64,000 bases of DNA from Talpa occidentalis (GCF_014898055.3 NW_023601433.1:81539106-81603105); one strand, 5' to 3'; positions 44,655-56,001 are shown, numbered from the stretch's first letter. Notes: a model not told the origin generated them from the sequence alone. Made by a program: numbers and translations.

Positions 44655-44880
44655 AGATGGGTGAGATTTTCTGTAAAGAGCCAGGTAGTAAATCTTTTTG
44701 CTTTGGAGTTATACAGCCTTTGTTGCAACTGTTTAACTCTGCCAGTGTAGCAAGAGCAGCTACAGACAACATGAGCGCAAATGGGCGTGACCATGTTGCA
44801 ATAAAGCTTTATTTACACAGACACATTGAGGGCCGCATTCAGCCTGGGGGCCATAGTTTGGCAACCTCTGGCTTAGTGGA
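44655..44880 (-). mobile_element. hAT (Charlie/MER1-group) fossil
   Basis: TTCTGTAAAGAGCCAGGTAG, AAATGGGCGTGACCATGTTG, CAATAAAGCTTTATTTACAC and CATAGTTTGGCAACCTCTGG are the well-known blocks of this nonautonomous hAT element, here reversed. Confidence 0.72.
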
Positions 44881-45094
44881 TCAGCCTTAATTGCTCCAAC
44901 TCCTTTCCTGGTGTTGTCCCTTCTTTCAGAGACCAAGTGCTAGAAAAGCTGGAATCTTTTTTCTAAAAACAATGAAGTCCACCTTGAGAGAAGGACCTTA
45001 ACCGAGAGGCAACAACAGAATGCAGAGTTCTAAGCTTCGGCAGTTGCTGAGAAATGAAGATTCTCCTATCTTCCCATTGTCCCTCACTGGAAGG

Positions 45095-45205
45095 CTGGGT
45101 GTTTTAATTAGCTAATGTTGGCAAATTGCTTTGAGGAAAATTGTAAAATGTTTCATGTGACAAGTGCCAAGAATTCTAATTAGCTTTTCTTAAAGATACC
45201 ACCTG
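45095..45205. promoter_or_regulatory. Candidate conserved noncoding element
   Basis: TTTTAATTAGCTAATG at the left and TCTAATTAGCTTTTC at the right, about 65 bases apart, with no repeat signature between. Paired TAATTAGC sites suggest homeodomain input; inference only. Confidence 0.28.
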
Positions 45206-45854
45206 GAAGTGTGATATTTTGTTGCTTGAGGTCCAAGCCAGTGAGAATAACCTGCAGATCAAGCACAGGTTTTTAAGCAAACATAACTGGATAGAAAGGA
45301 ACTTCGTGCCTCAATATCACATTTTCTTCCTTCTGTCTAGTCTGATTCCTAGCAGCAGGGATATTACATCCTGCAAAAGGAGGGGTTTTTTTTGCATGAA
45401 AGCCTGTGGCCTCAGGGGCATGAAACAGATCAACTCATCCATTGATTGCCCCGATGTTGCCTTTTGGACTTTCAGCCTGTGCCCCAGAGGCCCTGCCCTG
45501 GTGTGCCAAGGGCACAGCAAGGAGGAGGCCGGCAGCTGCCCCGTCAGCAGCACGGCTGGCGTGCTGGTACCCGGTCCAGGAGACGTGCGTGCTCTGTCAC
45601 TCCTAATAGCTGGAGAATGAATTTTCTTTCCAACACTCTTGTTTCATGATGGGGCCACGGCGACAGCAGCATCTAATCTGTGTCACTGGCAGAAACATGG
45701 ACCTTAGCTACCGACCTGGGTTGTCTTGGGCTCTCCAGGTGCTGACAAAGTCCTGGCTAAATTGGTGGGGCTGGGCCAGCTTGGGGTGGGGTGGATGGGG
45801 CCTGAGGGCAGGTGTCCTTAGGCTGGGCAGTGCTGACCTCAGGGCTGGACCTCT

Positions 45855-46020
45855 CTGATGGGGCTGTCCTGTGCTCTGTGGGGTGTTGAGTAGCATCCCT
45901 GGACTCCATCCACTAGGTGCCAGTAGCAGCCCTGTTCCCTAATAGTGACAACCAAAAATGTTTCCAGAAAGGACAATTGTGGGGAGGGGAAGGACAATCA
46001 TGTCTTGTTGAGAGCCACTG
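45855..46020 (-). mobile_element. MER5A-like hAT fossil
   Basis: TGATGGGGCTGTCCTGTGCT, AGTAGCATCCCTGGACTCCA, GTGACAACCAAAAATGTTTC and GAGAGCCACTGGATT match MER5A in reverse. Confidence 0.8.
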
Positions 46021-46569
46021 GATTAAGGGAGAGAGTGAGGGGCTGGGGGCAGGAGGAAGGGAGATTAGGGGACTTCTGTGGGGGGATGGGCAGGAGTCAC
46101 TTTTCTCAGGGACACCCTTGGGACTTAATGGGAAGTCGACTGTAAGCCTTACCCCTGCCTCTGCTAAGTGTGTCACCCCCTTCTGCGCCATCTAAACGGT
46201 TATACCTTGCCAGAGGGGACTTCTTGGACCGCATCATTCCTGCTTGGGGGAGCCCCCACACCTCCTCTTAGATGAGCCTGCAGCCTCCCACTGCTCCTCT
46301 AGTCCCCTTAGCTCCTCCCAGACAGCAGCCAGGGGATACTGAGGGAGGGTCAGTGAAGCACCCCCATCTTGCTGGCACCCCCAGGCTCCATCACACTGAC
46401 TCTACCTGGCCTGTCCCTGTGCCCATTTGTGATGTTGTGTGTGCCCAGTGCACCTCCCCCGCCGTCTTTGACTCCCCCTGAGTCCCTCCTTTCCTGCTCC
46501 GACCTTGACAACACACCTGTCTTCTCTTGGCCGGAGCTCATCAGCCTGGACACTGGTGACATCTGGGGC

Positions 46570-46745
46570 CGGCGGTTCTTTGTGGTAGGGACTGTCCTGT
46601 GCAGGGAGTGGAGCAGCGTCCCTGGCCCCTCCTCACAGGAGAACAGGGCACCCGTTTCCCGCCAACTGTGACAAGCAAAAATGTCTCCAGATGCTGCCAG
46701 ATGTCCCGCAGAGGGCACTGGCACCCTGGCTGAGAACCTCTGCTG
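46570..46745 (-). mobile_element. MER5A-like hAT fossil
   Basis: GGACTGTCCTGTGCAGGGAG, AGCAGCGTCCCTGGCCCCTC, TGTGACAAGCAAAAATGTCT, GGCTGAGAACCTCTGC. Second copy in the same direction, 550 bp on. Confidence 0.8.
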
Positions 46746-46749
46746 TCCC

Positions 46750-46915
46750 CCCGCTTCAGTGTTCTTCATGGCACTGCTGATAGGACGTGCTGTTTGCTTG
46801 CTTCCCCTGGAATGCAAGCTTTATGAAAGCAGGAGCTTTGACTTACCCCCTGCTATATTTCTGGGCCATTGACTAGAGAGTAGTGCATAATAGGTGCTCA
46901 ATAAACATGTCACAT
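46750..46915 (+). mobile_element. L2 3' terminus
   Basis: TGGAATGCAAGCTTTATGAA, GCAGGAGCTTTGACTTACCC and ATAATAGGTGCTCAATAAAC, the typical L2 terminus. Confidence 0.7.
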
Positions 46916-47636
46916 CTTATGAATTTTATGCTTTTATACAACCAGTAATGGGGTCATGGATTTGCAGGCAGGACTGGCCTGCAGTGTGTGCTTTTCTGCT
47001 TATAAACATTAACGTTCTGTATTTGGCCCCTGTGAGTTGTTTAAAGTAGAAGATCGTTCAGGAAGCCCAGGCAGAAGCTCTGGCTAAAGGGCAGCTCCTC
47101 CACACTCCAGGAAGTGCTTGCTGGGCAGGTGGGGATGGAGCCCAGGAGCCTGTGCCCCAGGTGGAAGGACACCAGGCTCTGCTGAGAGTGCTCATCTCTG
47201 GCCTGCAGGCTTTGCAAAGTGATGGATTTGTGTTGTCTGAGATTCGAGAACATTCTGAGTTTCCTTGGTGGGGTTCTTGAGGATTTCCTTTCTGGCTAAG
47301 CTGGCGCCTAGAACTTGGTTGGTGAGGGGGTCTTCCTTCCCACCCCTCTCCCAGCGCTGCTAGGACATCCACAAGGACGACTGTGGAGTGGTGTGAGGAG
47401 CTTGCAAACGCCAGTGGGTTTGGGGGGGTATGGCAGGCAAAGCCACTTCTTGCTCCTTCTAGCACAGTCTGCAGGTTTAGCGCCTTTGTATTCAAACAGG
47501 TTCTTGCTCAGGCTGGAAGACTTAGGGCAAAGTACTTAACTTTGCTAAAACCTGGTGTGCTGATCTAGGCCGTGGGATAATGCCGGGCCCTCCACTAATC
47601 TCGAGGGAGGACTAAGTGAAGTGAGCACTATGCCCG

Positions 47637-47694
47637 GCTGGCCGCTGAGGCATTGAGTGGCCACACCAGCTGGCCGCTGAGGCATTGAGTGGCC
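47637..47694. repeat. 32-bp tandem duplication (second copy partial)
   Basis: GCTGGCCGCTGAGGCATTGA occurs at 47637 and again at 47669. Intergenic. Confidence 0.88.
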
Positions 47695-47864
47695 GCTATC
47701 ATTTCTTCCTCCTCAGTGGGCTTTCCCTAACCTGCTCAGCCAGGAATCACCTGCCTCCTCCCTTCTCCTCCCTCCTTTTGCTCCTGCTGCCTCTTCTTGC
47801 CACTGTCCCCACCAGCCTGCGGCTCCCCCCCTGACTCCCAGCCCTGCTCCCTCCCTTCCCAGCG

Positions 47865-48055
47865 TGCGTGTCTCATCACTGTGATTACACCGTATTAGCC
47901 ACAGTGATTGTTCTATGCCTTGGCACCTCATTACTGAAATAAAGTTAACATTAATGGGAGTCCTGCAGCTAATCCCTCTGCTCACCTCTCCTGAAAATGC
48001 ATTCCGGTGATTAGCAGGAGAGACACATGCATATATTCATTTTAAAACCGTTCTT
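47865..48055. promoter_or_regulatory. Candidate conserved noncoding element with inverted repeat
   Basis: Perfect 9-bp arms ATCACTGTG (47875-47883) and CACAGTGAT (47900-47908) around GATTACACCGTATTAG, followed by AT-rich unique sequence with TAATC cores. Repeat-free. Confidence 0.3.
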
Positions 48056-48879
48056 TTCCTCCCCACTTCCCTTCCTTCCACCCACATTCACTGTGGAGGT
48101 GGAGGCCAGGGGGTCTTTTAGCTGCCAACAGGCAGAGCAGGCTGGGCAGTGGTCCGAAATGGGGCAGCACCGGACTTGGGGAGCAGACTCGGGGAGCAGA
48201 CTTGTTTCCCCCTTGGAAAAGAAACATATCCGTTTCCTTTGGGCGGGCTGCCATCGAAAACAACCACCCACCAAACAAAAGGCCTTGCAGTGAGACAGCC
48301 CTGGGGGTGGGGTGCCACCTTCTCTTGGTGAGATTGCTGGAACCCCCTAAAGTGCAGGTCCTCCTCCGGGAAGCAGATGCCTGCACTGAAAGGATGTCAG
48401 AGGGGAACTGAGGAAGAGCTCGGCACAGGGCCCCCAGCGCTGGCTGGGGAGCCAGAGGCCAGCAGTGGCCACCAGTCGGGTTGGCCCCGCTCCTCTTCCA
48501 AGCATGAATCCCCTGCCTTCCCACCCAGCACCAGCACCAGCACCACCACCACACCGAGGATGCTCCTCAGCGGGGGGTTATCCAGCATAAGAACTTGGGT
48601 GCAAAGCACTGCCCTGGCCTCCCAGGGAATCTGCAGAAAATAAACGATGCTCCTTTTTAGGACTCAGGAGCTGGACTCCCAGAGCACTCAGGTAACCACA
48701 GCGCTTCTAGCCTGCACATTTCTCTGTCCTGATTAAAACGGGAGGGCAGGGCGACTCCCCTGCAGCTCCCACTTGGCGGCAGCCGAGGAAAGGGAGCAGA
48801 ACCACAGAGAGAGGCAAGGGCTGTAGGGAGACTTAGACACCCTCACTCCCCTCCGAGTCAAGGAGACATTTTCAGAAAG

Positions 48880-49115
48880 GTCTGACACGCATCCTCACGG
48901 AGCCCTTTGCCAAAACGCAAGGTGGAGGCCCCCGGAGAACTTCCAGCCGGCTTCTGTGAACCCAGAGGCCAGTCTGCATATTATAATCACGCGGCTCCAA
49001 TTCCCCGTTAAGCAGCTGTTCCCACAAAGAGGGACAATAGCCCAGCCCCACCCCTTTTAGAGCTGATTTCAGTCTTGTCTTTGCCGGTGCCAATTCTTTG
49101 ATCAGTTTTCACTCC
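48880..49115. promoter_or_regulatory. Candidate conserved noncoding element
   Basis: Repeat-free unique sequence with retained CpGs away from any gene, including TGCATATTATAATCACGCGG, an octamer-like TGCATA and GCAGCTGTTCCCACA. Inference from composition. Confidence 0.25.
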
Positions 49116-49609
49116 GGATCTGGAGGGCATGTTACAAAGTGCTTTGGCTGGCTGCCAGCAGGCACCTCACTGGAGCATGACAAGGGCCCAGAGTGTGTGT
49201 TGGAGAGAGACAGGGCTCACAGGATGCCTTTTAAAACATAATTATATTTGAATTTTAAAAGCAATCTTCATATATGTTAGTGGATTCATTGATATGGAAA
49301 CCATGCTGCTTCCTCTACCCTTTTAATATTCGGTGTGCCATCAGCTTCCCTCACAGTTGGGATAAATGTTCGTTCGTTCGTTTGTTCGTGGGTTTGGGGG
49401 ACTTTTTTGGACCCCTGGATTAAGGAAAAAAACAGTGAGAGGCCCAGAGAGGGTCATTTTGTTTTCAAGCTTCATGTGCCCCCTCCATCCCGCACCTCAA
49501 CCAGATGCTTTGTTGTTACATTGCTGATAGAGGATTTGAGGGGCAAGGTGGCAAGTAGGGGAATTTCCAAAAACAAGCTTGGGTTGGTGGTGATGGTGGT
49601 AACAATAGC

Positions 49610-49847
49610 TACTGTTATCTTATATTTATTGTGGTGAAATATACATGGCCTCCATTTTAGGGGTGCAGGTCCATGACCCAAGAACACCCATGTGGTGGTA
49701 AGACCATCATCGCCAGCACCCTCCAGAACTCTGCCTGCTTCCAGACAGGAAACCCTGTCCCCATTAAACACATCACCCGCCCCCAGCCCTCGGCAACCAC
49801 CACCCCACTTCCCGTCTCAATGGATTCTACTCCGAGGTACTCTATAT
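49610..49847 (-). mobile_element. L1 3'-end fragment, left half
   Basis: Antisense L1-type text (TTTATTGTGGTGAAATATACA ends at the left; TCAATGGATTCTACTCCGAG to the right) interrupted by LTR copy B. Confidence 0.6.
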
Positions 49848-50542
49848 TGTTAGTGCTCGACCAAGAGGTACACAGGACCCCAAACAAACGGGTGCATGCT
49901 CTAAAAGGGGGCCCTGCTGCCCGCCATGTAAAGACAAAGCTAGCTCTTAGTGTAAAAGCTTTAATAGAAATAGTGTGCAGAGAGAGGGAAGAAAGTGCCT
50001 AATAAGAGTTTCTCAATAAAACACCTAAATTACCCACCTGCCCATGGGCATATGCCCAAACAGGTTGCCCTGAGGGAGGGCCACGGAGGCCTGAGGCCTG
50101 AAGCTTGCCTCAAGTGTAAGGATCCTTCTGGTGAGGAACTGTAGAAAAGAGGTTCTGAAGCAGGTCCTAGAAAGCTGGCGTAAAAGGCGATACCGGGCCT
50201 CCCCTGGTGGTGCAGCGGTTGAGTGCTGGGCTGTGAGGCTGCCTGCAGCCTCTGCAGCGCCAGTTTGTTCCCCTGCCACCACTGGTGAGGGTCCCACAAA
50301 AAAAAAAAGGCGATACCACTTCAAGATAACAACTGCCATCGCCAGCCCCCCACGGTGTCTCTCCACGTGTTTCCTTCCAAGAAGTCACCAGGGTGCAAGT
50401 CAGGCTGGAGAAACGAGACCTTCCTTTCTCAGGACCCACCTGTCTGCTCAGTTCTGCTCCTCATTCCCAGTGACACATGGGGCCTTGTAATTCAAGGCAA
50501 CTGCGTGTAAGTGGGGGCGGGGAACATGGTACCTCCCCAGCA
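49848..50542 (+). mobile_element. Solo LTR-like element, copy B, interrupted by a SINE
   Basis: Begins TGTTAGTG, ends CCCCAGCA, with ATAT directly outside each end. Removing the SINE (50195-50308) and its 13-bp duplication leaves about 568 bp, close to copy A. AATAAA at 50015. It splits an inverted L1 fragment, whose two halves resume on either side. No retroviral coding sequence. Family name not known to me. Confidence 0.68.
50195..50308 (+). mobile_element. 3'-truncated Vic-1-like SINE with its own A tail
   Basis: Only the head (about 100 bp, to GAGGGTCCCAC) followed at once by 11 A; the body and AATAAA tail are absent. Yet it is flanked by a clean duplication of AAGGCGATACC, so it integrated as a short RNA rather than being trimmed later. 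Sits inside a solo LTR. Confidence 0.88.
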
Positions 50543-50780
50543 ATATCAGTGGAATCACACAGCCTTTGTCTCTTAGTGACTGATTGCTTTCACTTAGTAT
50601 CCTGTCCTCGAGGCTCACCTGTGTTGCAGCAGGTACAGCCAGGTACATGGTACAGCCAGGCCATATGTCCATACCCGTTATGTATTGGTGGACACTTGGG
50701 TGTCTACTGTTTCCTGAATCTTACAGGTTGCCAGCTAGCCATGTTGGATGTTTCCTGGAATACAGCTATCTAATTTGATC
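50543..50780 (-). mobile_element. L1 3'-end fragment, right half
   Basis: Resumes with CAGTGGAATCACACAG and TGATTGCTTTCACTTAGTAT, the antisense L1M-type 3' region, after LTR copy B. Confidence 0.65.
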
Positions 50781-51759
50781 TCCACCAAGTCCATTTTATG
50801 GTTGAGAAAAGGAAGACTGGAAGAGATGAAGGATTTGCTGGCGATAACTTGCTATTTATTGCCGGAACCGAGATTTGGTTTTAGGGCCACATGCCTCGAA
50901 AACTCAGAGGATTCCTGAGCCCTGCCTTGATCTGTTCTATTGGTTTGATTGAGGGATTTGTATCTTAATCTTTGATAAGGGTTTTCAGAGAACCAGAGCA
51001 AGCTCGGTGTGTTCTAAATGAGGGTTTTAACTACTATCCTATGTGACCTCATTCATAAGAAAATTGGAGGCAGCTTCCCCCCAAAACATTTTAAGATAAA
51101 CAAGTTTTCTGGGTAATGGGAGAGTTGGAAGAGCTATAGGGACCAGCCTATGAAGAGTTCATAAGCAGGGGCGTGCCTGCCTGCAGTCTGGGCTGCACAA
51201 TTTGGTTCTGAGCTGCTTAGCAGCCCAAGCAAAAAGGGAAATAGAATCAGCTGCAGGCTGCAACCAGCTCCCAGCCCCTAGCAGAAACCACGCCACCAGC
51301 AGCAGAGCCAGTGGGTGCATTCACATCACCCCTGAGGCACGATGACAGAACCAACACAGGACTCTTTCTTTGAGGTGAGCCAGGGTGCGGCGCTGAGGAA
51401 AAGTTCAGTCGAAATTGAGCTGGAGAAAGCCCGAGCGGAACCGTTTCAAGTCTGTTTTCTGCAGCGGAGTGATAGAGTTCCCTGTGTTCTAAATCAGATC
51501 CCCTGGCCCCTTGTTAGGTTGCTGGCCTGCCCAAGCCTCTCCATTCTCTCTAGTTCCTCCCCTGAGTCTGCAGGTCCCCTGACCCCCTCAAGAGAAGAGC
51601 CCAGCAGGGGCCTCTGCTTTAATGACTAGGATGCTTGTCTTTAAACTTTGCCAAGCCCTCAGCCTCCAACCAGTGGCCAGTTTGGCCCCTCTTCCTTCGG
51701 CATGCAAGAAAAGCCGCTGTCTGGTTGAGTGAGCTCTGCTATAAATCAAAGTGTCACCA

Positions 51760-52215
51760 CTTAGCCAGTAGAAGTGATTTAATTAATCCGCTGTGTTGTC
51801 CCCTGAGCATCACTCCACCTGACTGCTAATCAACTTCCATCAGCAGGAGGAAAATACAGGCCCCCTTTCTCTGAACTGCATTGCATGAGATGAAGGAGGA
51901 GAGGGAGGGGGAGAAAAAGTTAATTGCAGCAGGGGAGCTCAAACTGTCACAAGAAGAAAGTCTCTTGTCTGGCACCTGCCTCTTTATACACTGTCGTCCT
52001 CGTCTCGGGTGAGCTGCAGGAGAGGACCACGTTTTAGTGATATTAATATAGACATTATCTATTGTCCATATCTATTTATCAGAAATAATATCTTGCCTGG
52101 AAAGCCATGACAGCTGGCATATTGCAAAGAGGAGTCGCTCTTTTATTGTATACCCATTTTAAACCTTAAAATGCGTGCACGCAAAACCTTTGATAATCAG
52201 ATAAGACGGAGAGTT
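51760..52215. promoter_or_regulatory. Candidate conserved noncoding element (strongest of the set)
   Basis: Longest repeat-free, motif-dense block: GATTTAATTAATCC (homeodomain), GACTGCTAATCAAC, AGTTAATTGCAGC, ATGACAGCTGGCATATTGC (E-box) and CCTTTGATAATCAGATAAG (TCF/LEF site touching a GATA site) at 52188-52206. It resembles developmental enhancers of gene deserts. Function not shown. Confidence 0.35.

Positions 52216-52219
<4 letters not shown>

Positions 52220-52246
<27 letters not shown>
52220..52246. repeat. (TC)n microsatellite
   Basis: About 13 TC units followed by TTCTTTCTCTC; pyrimidine-pure on this strand. Adjacent to a candidate conserved block. Confidence 0.95.
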
Positions 52247-52252
<6 letters not shown>

Positions 52253-52591
52253 CTCTCGGGCTCGGGAACGGTTTTGACAGATGACCACCCCAATTTCTGT
52301 CACACTCAGGTGAAGGAAATGCAAGCCATTTCTCTGCATGTAATTAAGTAGGTCTAGTTCACATTCTAGCACTATGAAGGTGAAACGAACTACTGTAAAG
52401 GGATTTGCAAGTACAGGAAACTTTGAAGGCTTCTTGAAGAACCTTCAGTTTCGTTGAATTTCTTCAAGGATCCTAACCAGCGTTTTATAGATAGGAGAAA
52501 CGAAGGCATACAAGGGTCAGAGAAATTTCCAGAAAGTTGCAGGGCCAAAACTAGCCTTCAGAAACTGGAATCCTTCCCTTGTTAGGGAGAC

Positions 52592-52592
<1 letters not shown>

Positions 52593-52644
<52 letters not shown>
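52593..52644. repeat. (GT)n microsatellite, 26 units
   Basis: Uninterrupted GT run of about 52 bases, able to form Z-DNA; 350 bp from the (TC)n tract. The open frame across it on the other strand is an artefact. Confidence 0.97.
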
Positions 52645-52645
<1 letters not shown>

Positions 52646-53569
52646 TTCTATTTTAAAGCAAGGGCTTATCTGGAATTGGATCCTTTTCTGATTACTGAGC
52701 ACTTATACTGTAAAAAGAAACTTAAAGAAAGTCTCTTTAGAAGGATGAAAACCAGAAAATCTTTTATCTGATCCAAAAAATGACATCTTGCATCAATTAT
52801 GCATGAACTTTGGTTTTCCCCGCCAGAGGAACACCCCTCCCCCCAAGCAAACACGGAGTTCCCACCCTGCTTCTGTGGGTGAGTCACTCTGTCTGTAAAG
52901 ATGGGGTGAGGGCAGTGTTTGCCTGCCCAGAACAGTGTGTTTCGGCACAGATGTGCTTGGGACCACAGCCTCTGCTGTGCTAAAGTCCATGCATGTGGCT
53001 TTAAAAGGAGAGCTCAGTCTGGAATCTAATTCCCCGAACTCCGAGTAACCATGGTGGGCAGGGACGTTACTGGGCCCTTTCACATATGGCTTCTTTGTAC
53101 ATAAAGACGGCCGGGCCAGGGCAACCTCTAAGAATTCTGGATGGGCCCCAGGGTGAATGACAAGGAGCTTCCCTGTTATTATTAAGTTGAAATCTGCTGA
53201 AAGTGGGTATCTAGGGCAACTTTAAAGTGAAAGAGCTGTCATTAAAGCCCCTGTCCCTTAGAACGCCCATATGGAGCTGCTGAGGTGTATGTAGTCCAAC
53301 ACTAGGGGGCAGTACTACCTCTCCCCTGCCTTAGAAGATGGCTTCTCCAGGAACAGCTTTCCTCTTGCCTGAAGGAAGGATAGGGCGGGCAACTTGGGCA
53401 GAGAGAGGGAGCAGTTGGCTTCCCTGAAACTGATGCTCAAGGATACCCAAAGGGATCATGCCCCTCTTTGCAGAGAGTAAAGCCTTGCCCCTATCTTTTG
53501 CTGGGGACTGGGACTGGATCCGCATAGAATTGGATAGGATTCTCATTATGCTACTGCCTGCCTGCCTGT

Positions 53570-53715
53570 GTGTACATCTCTGGCCTCAGTTTCCTTATCT
53601 GCTAAATGGTAATATGCCTCTCTCAGAATGGATGTCAGGATGAGATGATATCATCTATAAAATGCCTCCAGCTCAGCAGTAGGTGCATAGGAGCTGCTAA
53701 ATAAATGCAGTTTCT
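53570..53715 (+). repeat. MIR
   Basis: TGGCCTCAGTTTCCTTATCT, TCAGGATGAGATGATATCAT. Confidence 0.68.
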
Positions 53716-54613
53716 TCTTGTTCTTTGCTTCCTCTTCCTGCCTTCCGACAGCTTGATTGGATACTGTGAATGCGGAGTCGTGCAAAAACCCAAGTCCTGC
53801 CATGCCTCCGAGACAGGCTTAGAGGGTGCCCACTTCTGAGCTCAGGATACTGTGACCCCTCGCCCCACGCCATGGGCTGTCACAGGCGTGATGGAACCTG
53901 TTCCCATGTAGTTCCACCACGACCAGGCCAACATGGGGGCCAGTCAGGGAGCCATTTATTGTAGGTTTGTTTATTTTTATACACAGTTTAGAAACATCTG
54001 TTCTGACACTTGCTGGGGTTGCAGATAGGAAGAGAACAAGGCTGATATTTCTCAGATGCTGGTACCTAAGTGCACCCGTAATTGGAAAGCAAAGTGGTTC
54101 TTCTTGCCTCTCCCTTTTGTCATAAACATTTCATTTGAAAGAGAAGGCTGCATTATTATGCCCAGGGGTTACATTGTATGCAAGCAAGTATGCATTCAAG
54201 AGAAGACTTAACACTAGGAAACCAACCCAAAGGTCTATGTGACTTTCTTTTAGACAAAAGACCCGGCTCAGGGAGTCAAATGCAGCCCATTTCTGCTTCC
54301 TTGAGTTGGAGGAACATTAACTTTTTCTCACTTTCCTGTTCCACGATGAGGATGATTTAGTGGTACCCTGAGGCTCACTGAGGGTAGGTGAGTGAGCTTA
54401 TAGGTTCTGGAACCATTTCCTGAGCCCCACCTCTGTCCAGGCCTGTGCTTAGTGGTAAAAAGACACACTCCAGGCCCTGATGCAGCACAATTATGATACA
54501 AAGTGGGGAACATCACCACGGGCAAAAGGGTTCATACTATACAAATGCACACAGGAGTGGGAAGTTCAGAAGAGGCTTTATGAGAAGTTCGACAGGAATA
54601 AAAGGAGGATGGA

Positions 54614-54882
54614 GGGCCTCCCTGGTGGCACAAGGGGTTAAGACGCAGCCTATGAAGCTGTCTGCAGCCACTGCAACACCAGTTCGATCCCCGGCCAGCC
54701 AGGGAGCAACCCACATGGTGCAGCACACCTCTCCTGTCTCTCCCACTGCTCCCCTCAGCAGTGTATTTCAGTCAATCTGTCTGTTCTGTTCCCCACTCTG
54801 TCTCTGGTGAATCCTCTCACCCCCCATTCATCTGGCCTGTACCCCAGTTCTTGTATGCATAAATAGAATAAATCTTTAAGAA
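54614..54882 (+). mobile_element. tRNA-derived SINE (Vic-1-like)
   Basis: Older-type body (GGCCAGCCAGGGAGCAACCC). Target duplication AAAAGGAGGA on both sides. Intergenic. Confidence 0.9.
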
Positions 54883-56001
54883 AAAAGGAGGAAAGAGATT
54901 AGGGGAGAGAAGGAGCTTCCACAAAGACCAGAAGAGGTACAGAAGAGCCCTGAAGTCCCCAAATAGGACCATTTGATTGTCCTATACCATATTGTATTCC
55001 AGTGTACTAACTGCTGTAAAGCACATCAGTCATCTCATGATTCTTCCAACATCCCGCAAGGAGTAGGTAGTTTTCAGAGGATGCTGGAGAGACTGCATTG
55101 CTGGCCAAGGCCAAGGTCAAGGCTAATGCCGGAGAACTAAGATTCCTCCTCACCCCTGGGGCCCACCCCTGCAGCCGCCCTGACTTTCCTGCAATGCTCA
55201 CTGCTTGGTATGACTGGAACATAGACGGGGCTCTACAGGGACAGGTTGCAAAGGACTTTCCACGCTGTGTTATGGAGTTTGGACTTTTTCCTGTAGGGGG
55301 CGGGAAGCCGACAGAGGTTTTTAAATGGATATTGATTCCCTTACCGATGGGAGATGGATGAGAGAAATACCTTGTGTCAGATTGCAGGCAGGACCACTGA
55401 CTGCCCGTCAGGTTCAAGTGCTGACCCCCCACCCAGCCTCCCAGCTTCTTGCCCAGCTGCCAGGATGTCTGGTTGCTGAGCTGAAAGAACCAGATTATTA
55501 GGGAGGATGGGCCTCTGGCACAAAGTGAAACGGGAGACTTTTACTTTTTTTATTTTTAATCTTTTTGACGTGGGTATGCTTTTTTGTTCTTTACTAGAAA
55601 GCTCACATGGGCATATAACTTAAAAAAATTAAGTGGTATGAAAGGCAAAATGAAAGCAAAAGAATCCTTCCAATTCATTCAATATAATTTCTTGGATAGC
55701 TCTCCTGAAAATTTCTATTCCTATCTGAGGATATATATGTACACCTTCTTCTTTTATCCATTTTTGCCCAGTTAATATATGCCTGGGGTTCAATGTTCAA
55801 AGGGGCTTTCCTGTGAAAATGTCTCCCCCATTGCTGTCGCCAGCCTCTCTGTTCTTGTCTGGTGTTACTGCAGAGGTGGGTGATGCTGTGCAGACTACTG
55901 CCTATACCTGTCATTTCTCTTTTTCCTTTAATGCAAAATCTTGATAGCATGCTATCTACATTGTTCTACTTCTGGCTTTTTGGCTTTGTGATAACCATTT
56001 T

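Noticed and set aside
52517..52702. Protein frame with a Thr-His repeat
   Set aside because: Translation of the (GT)n microsatellite.
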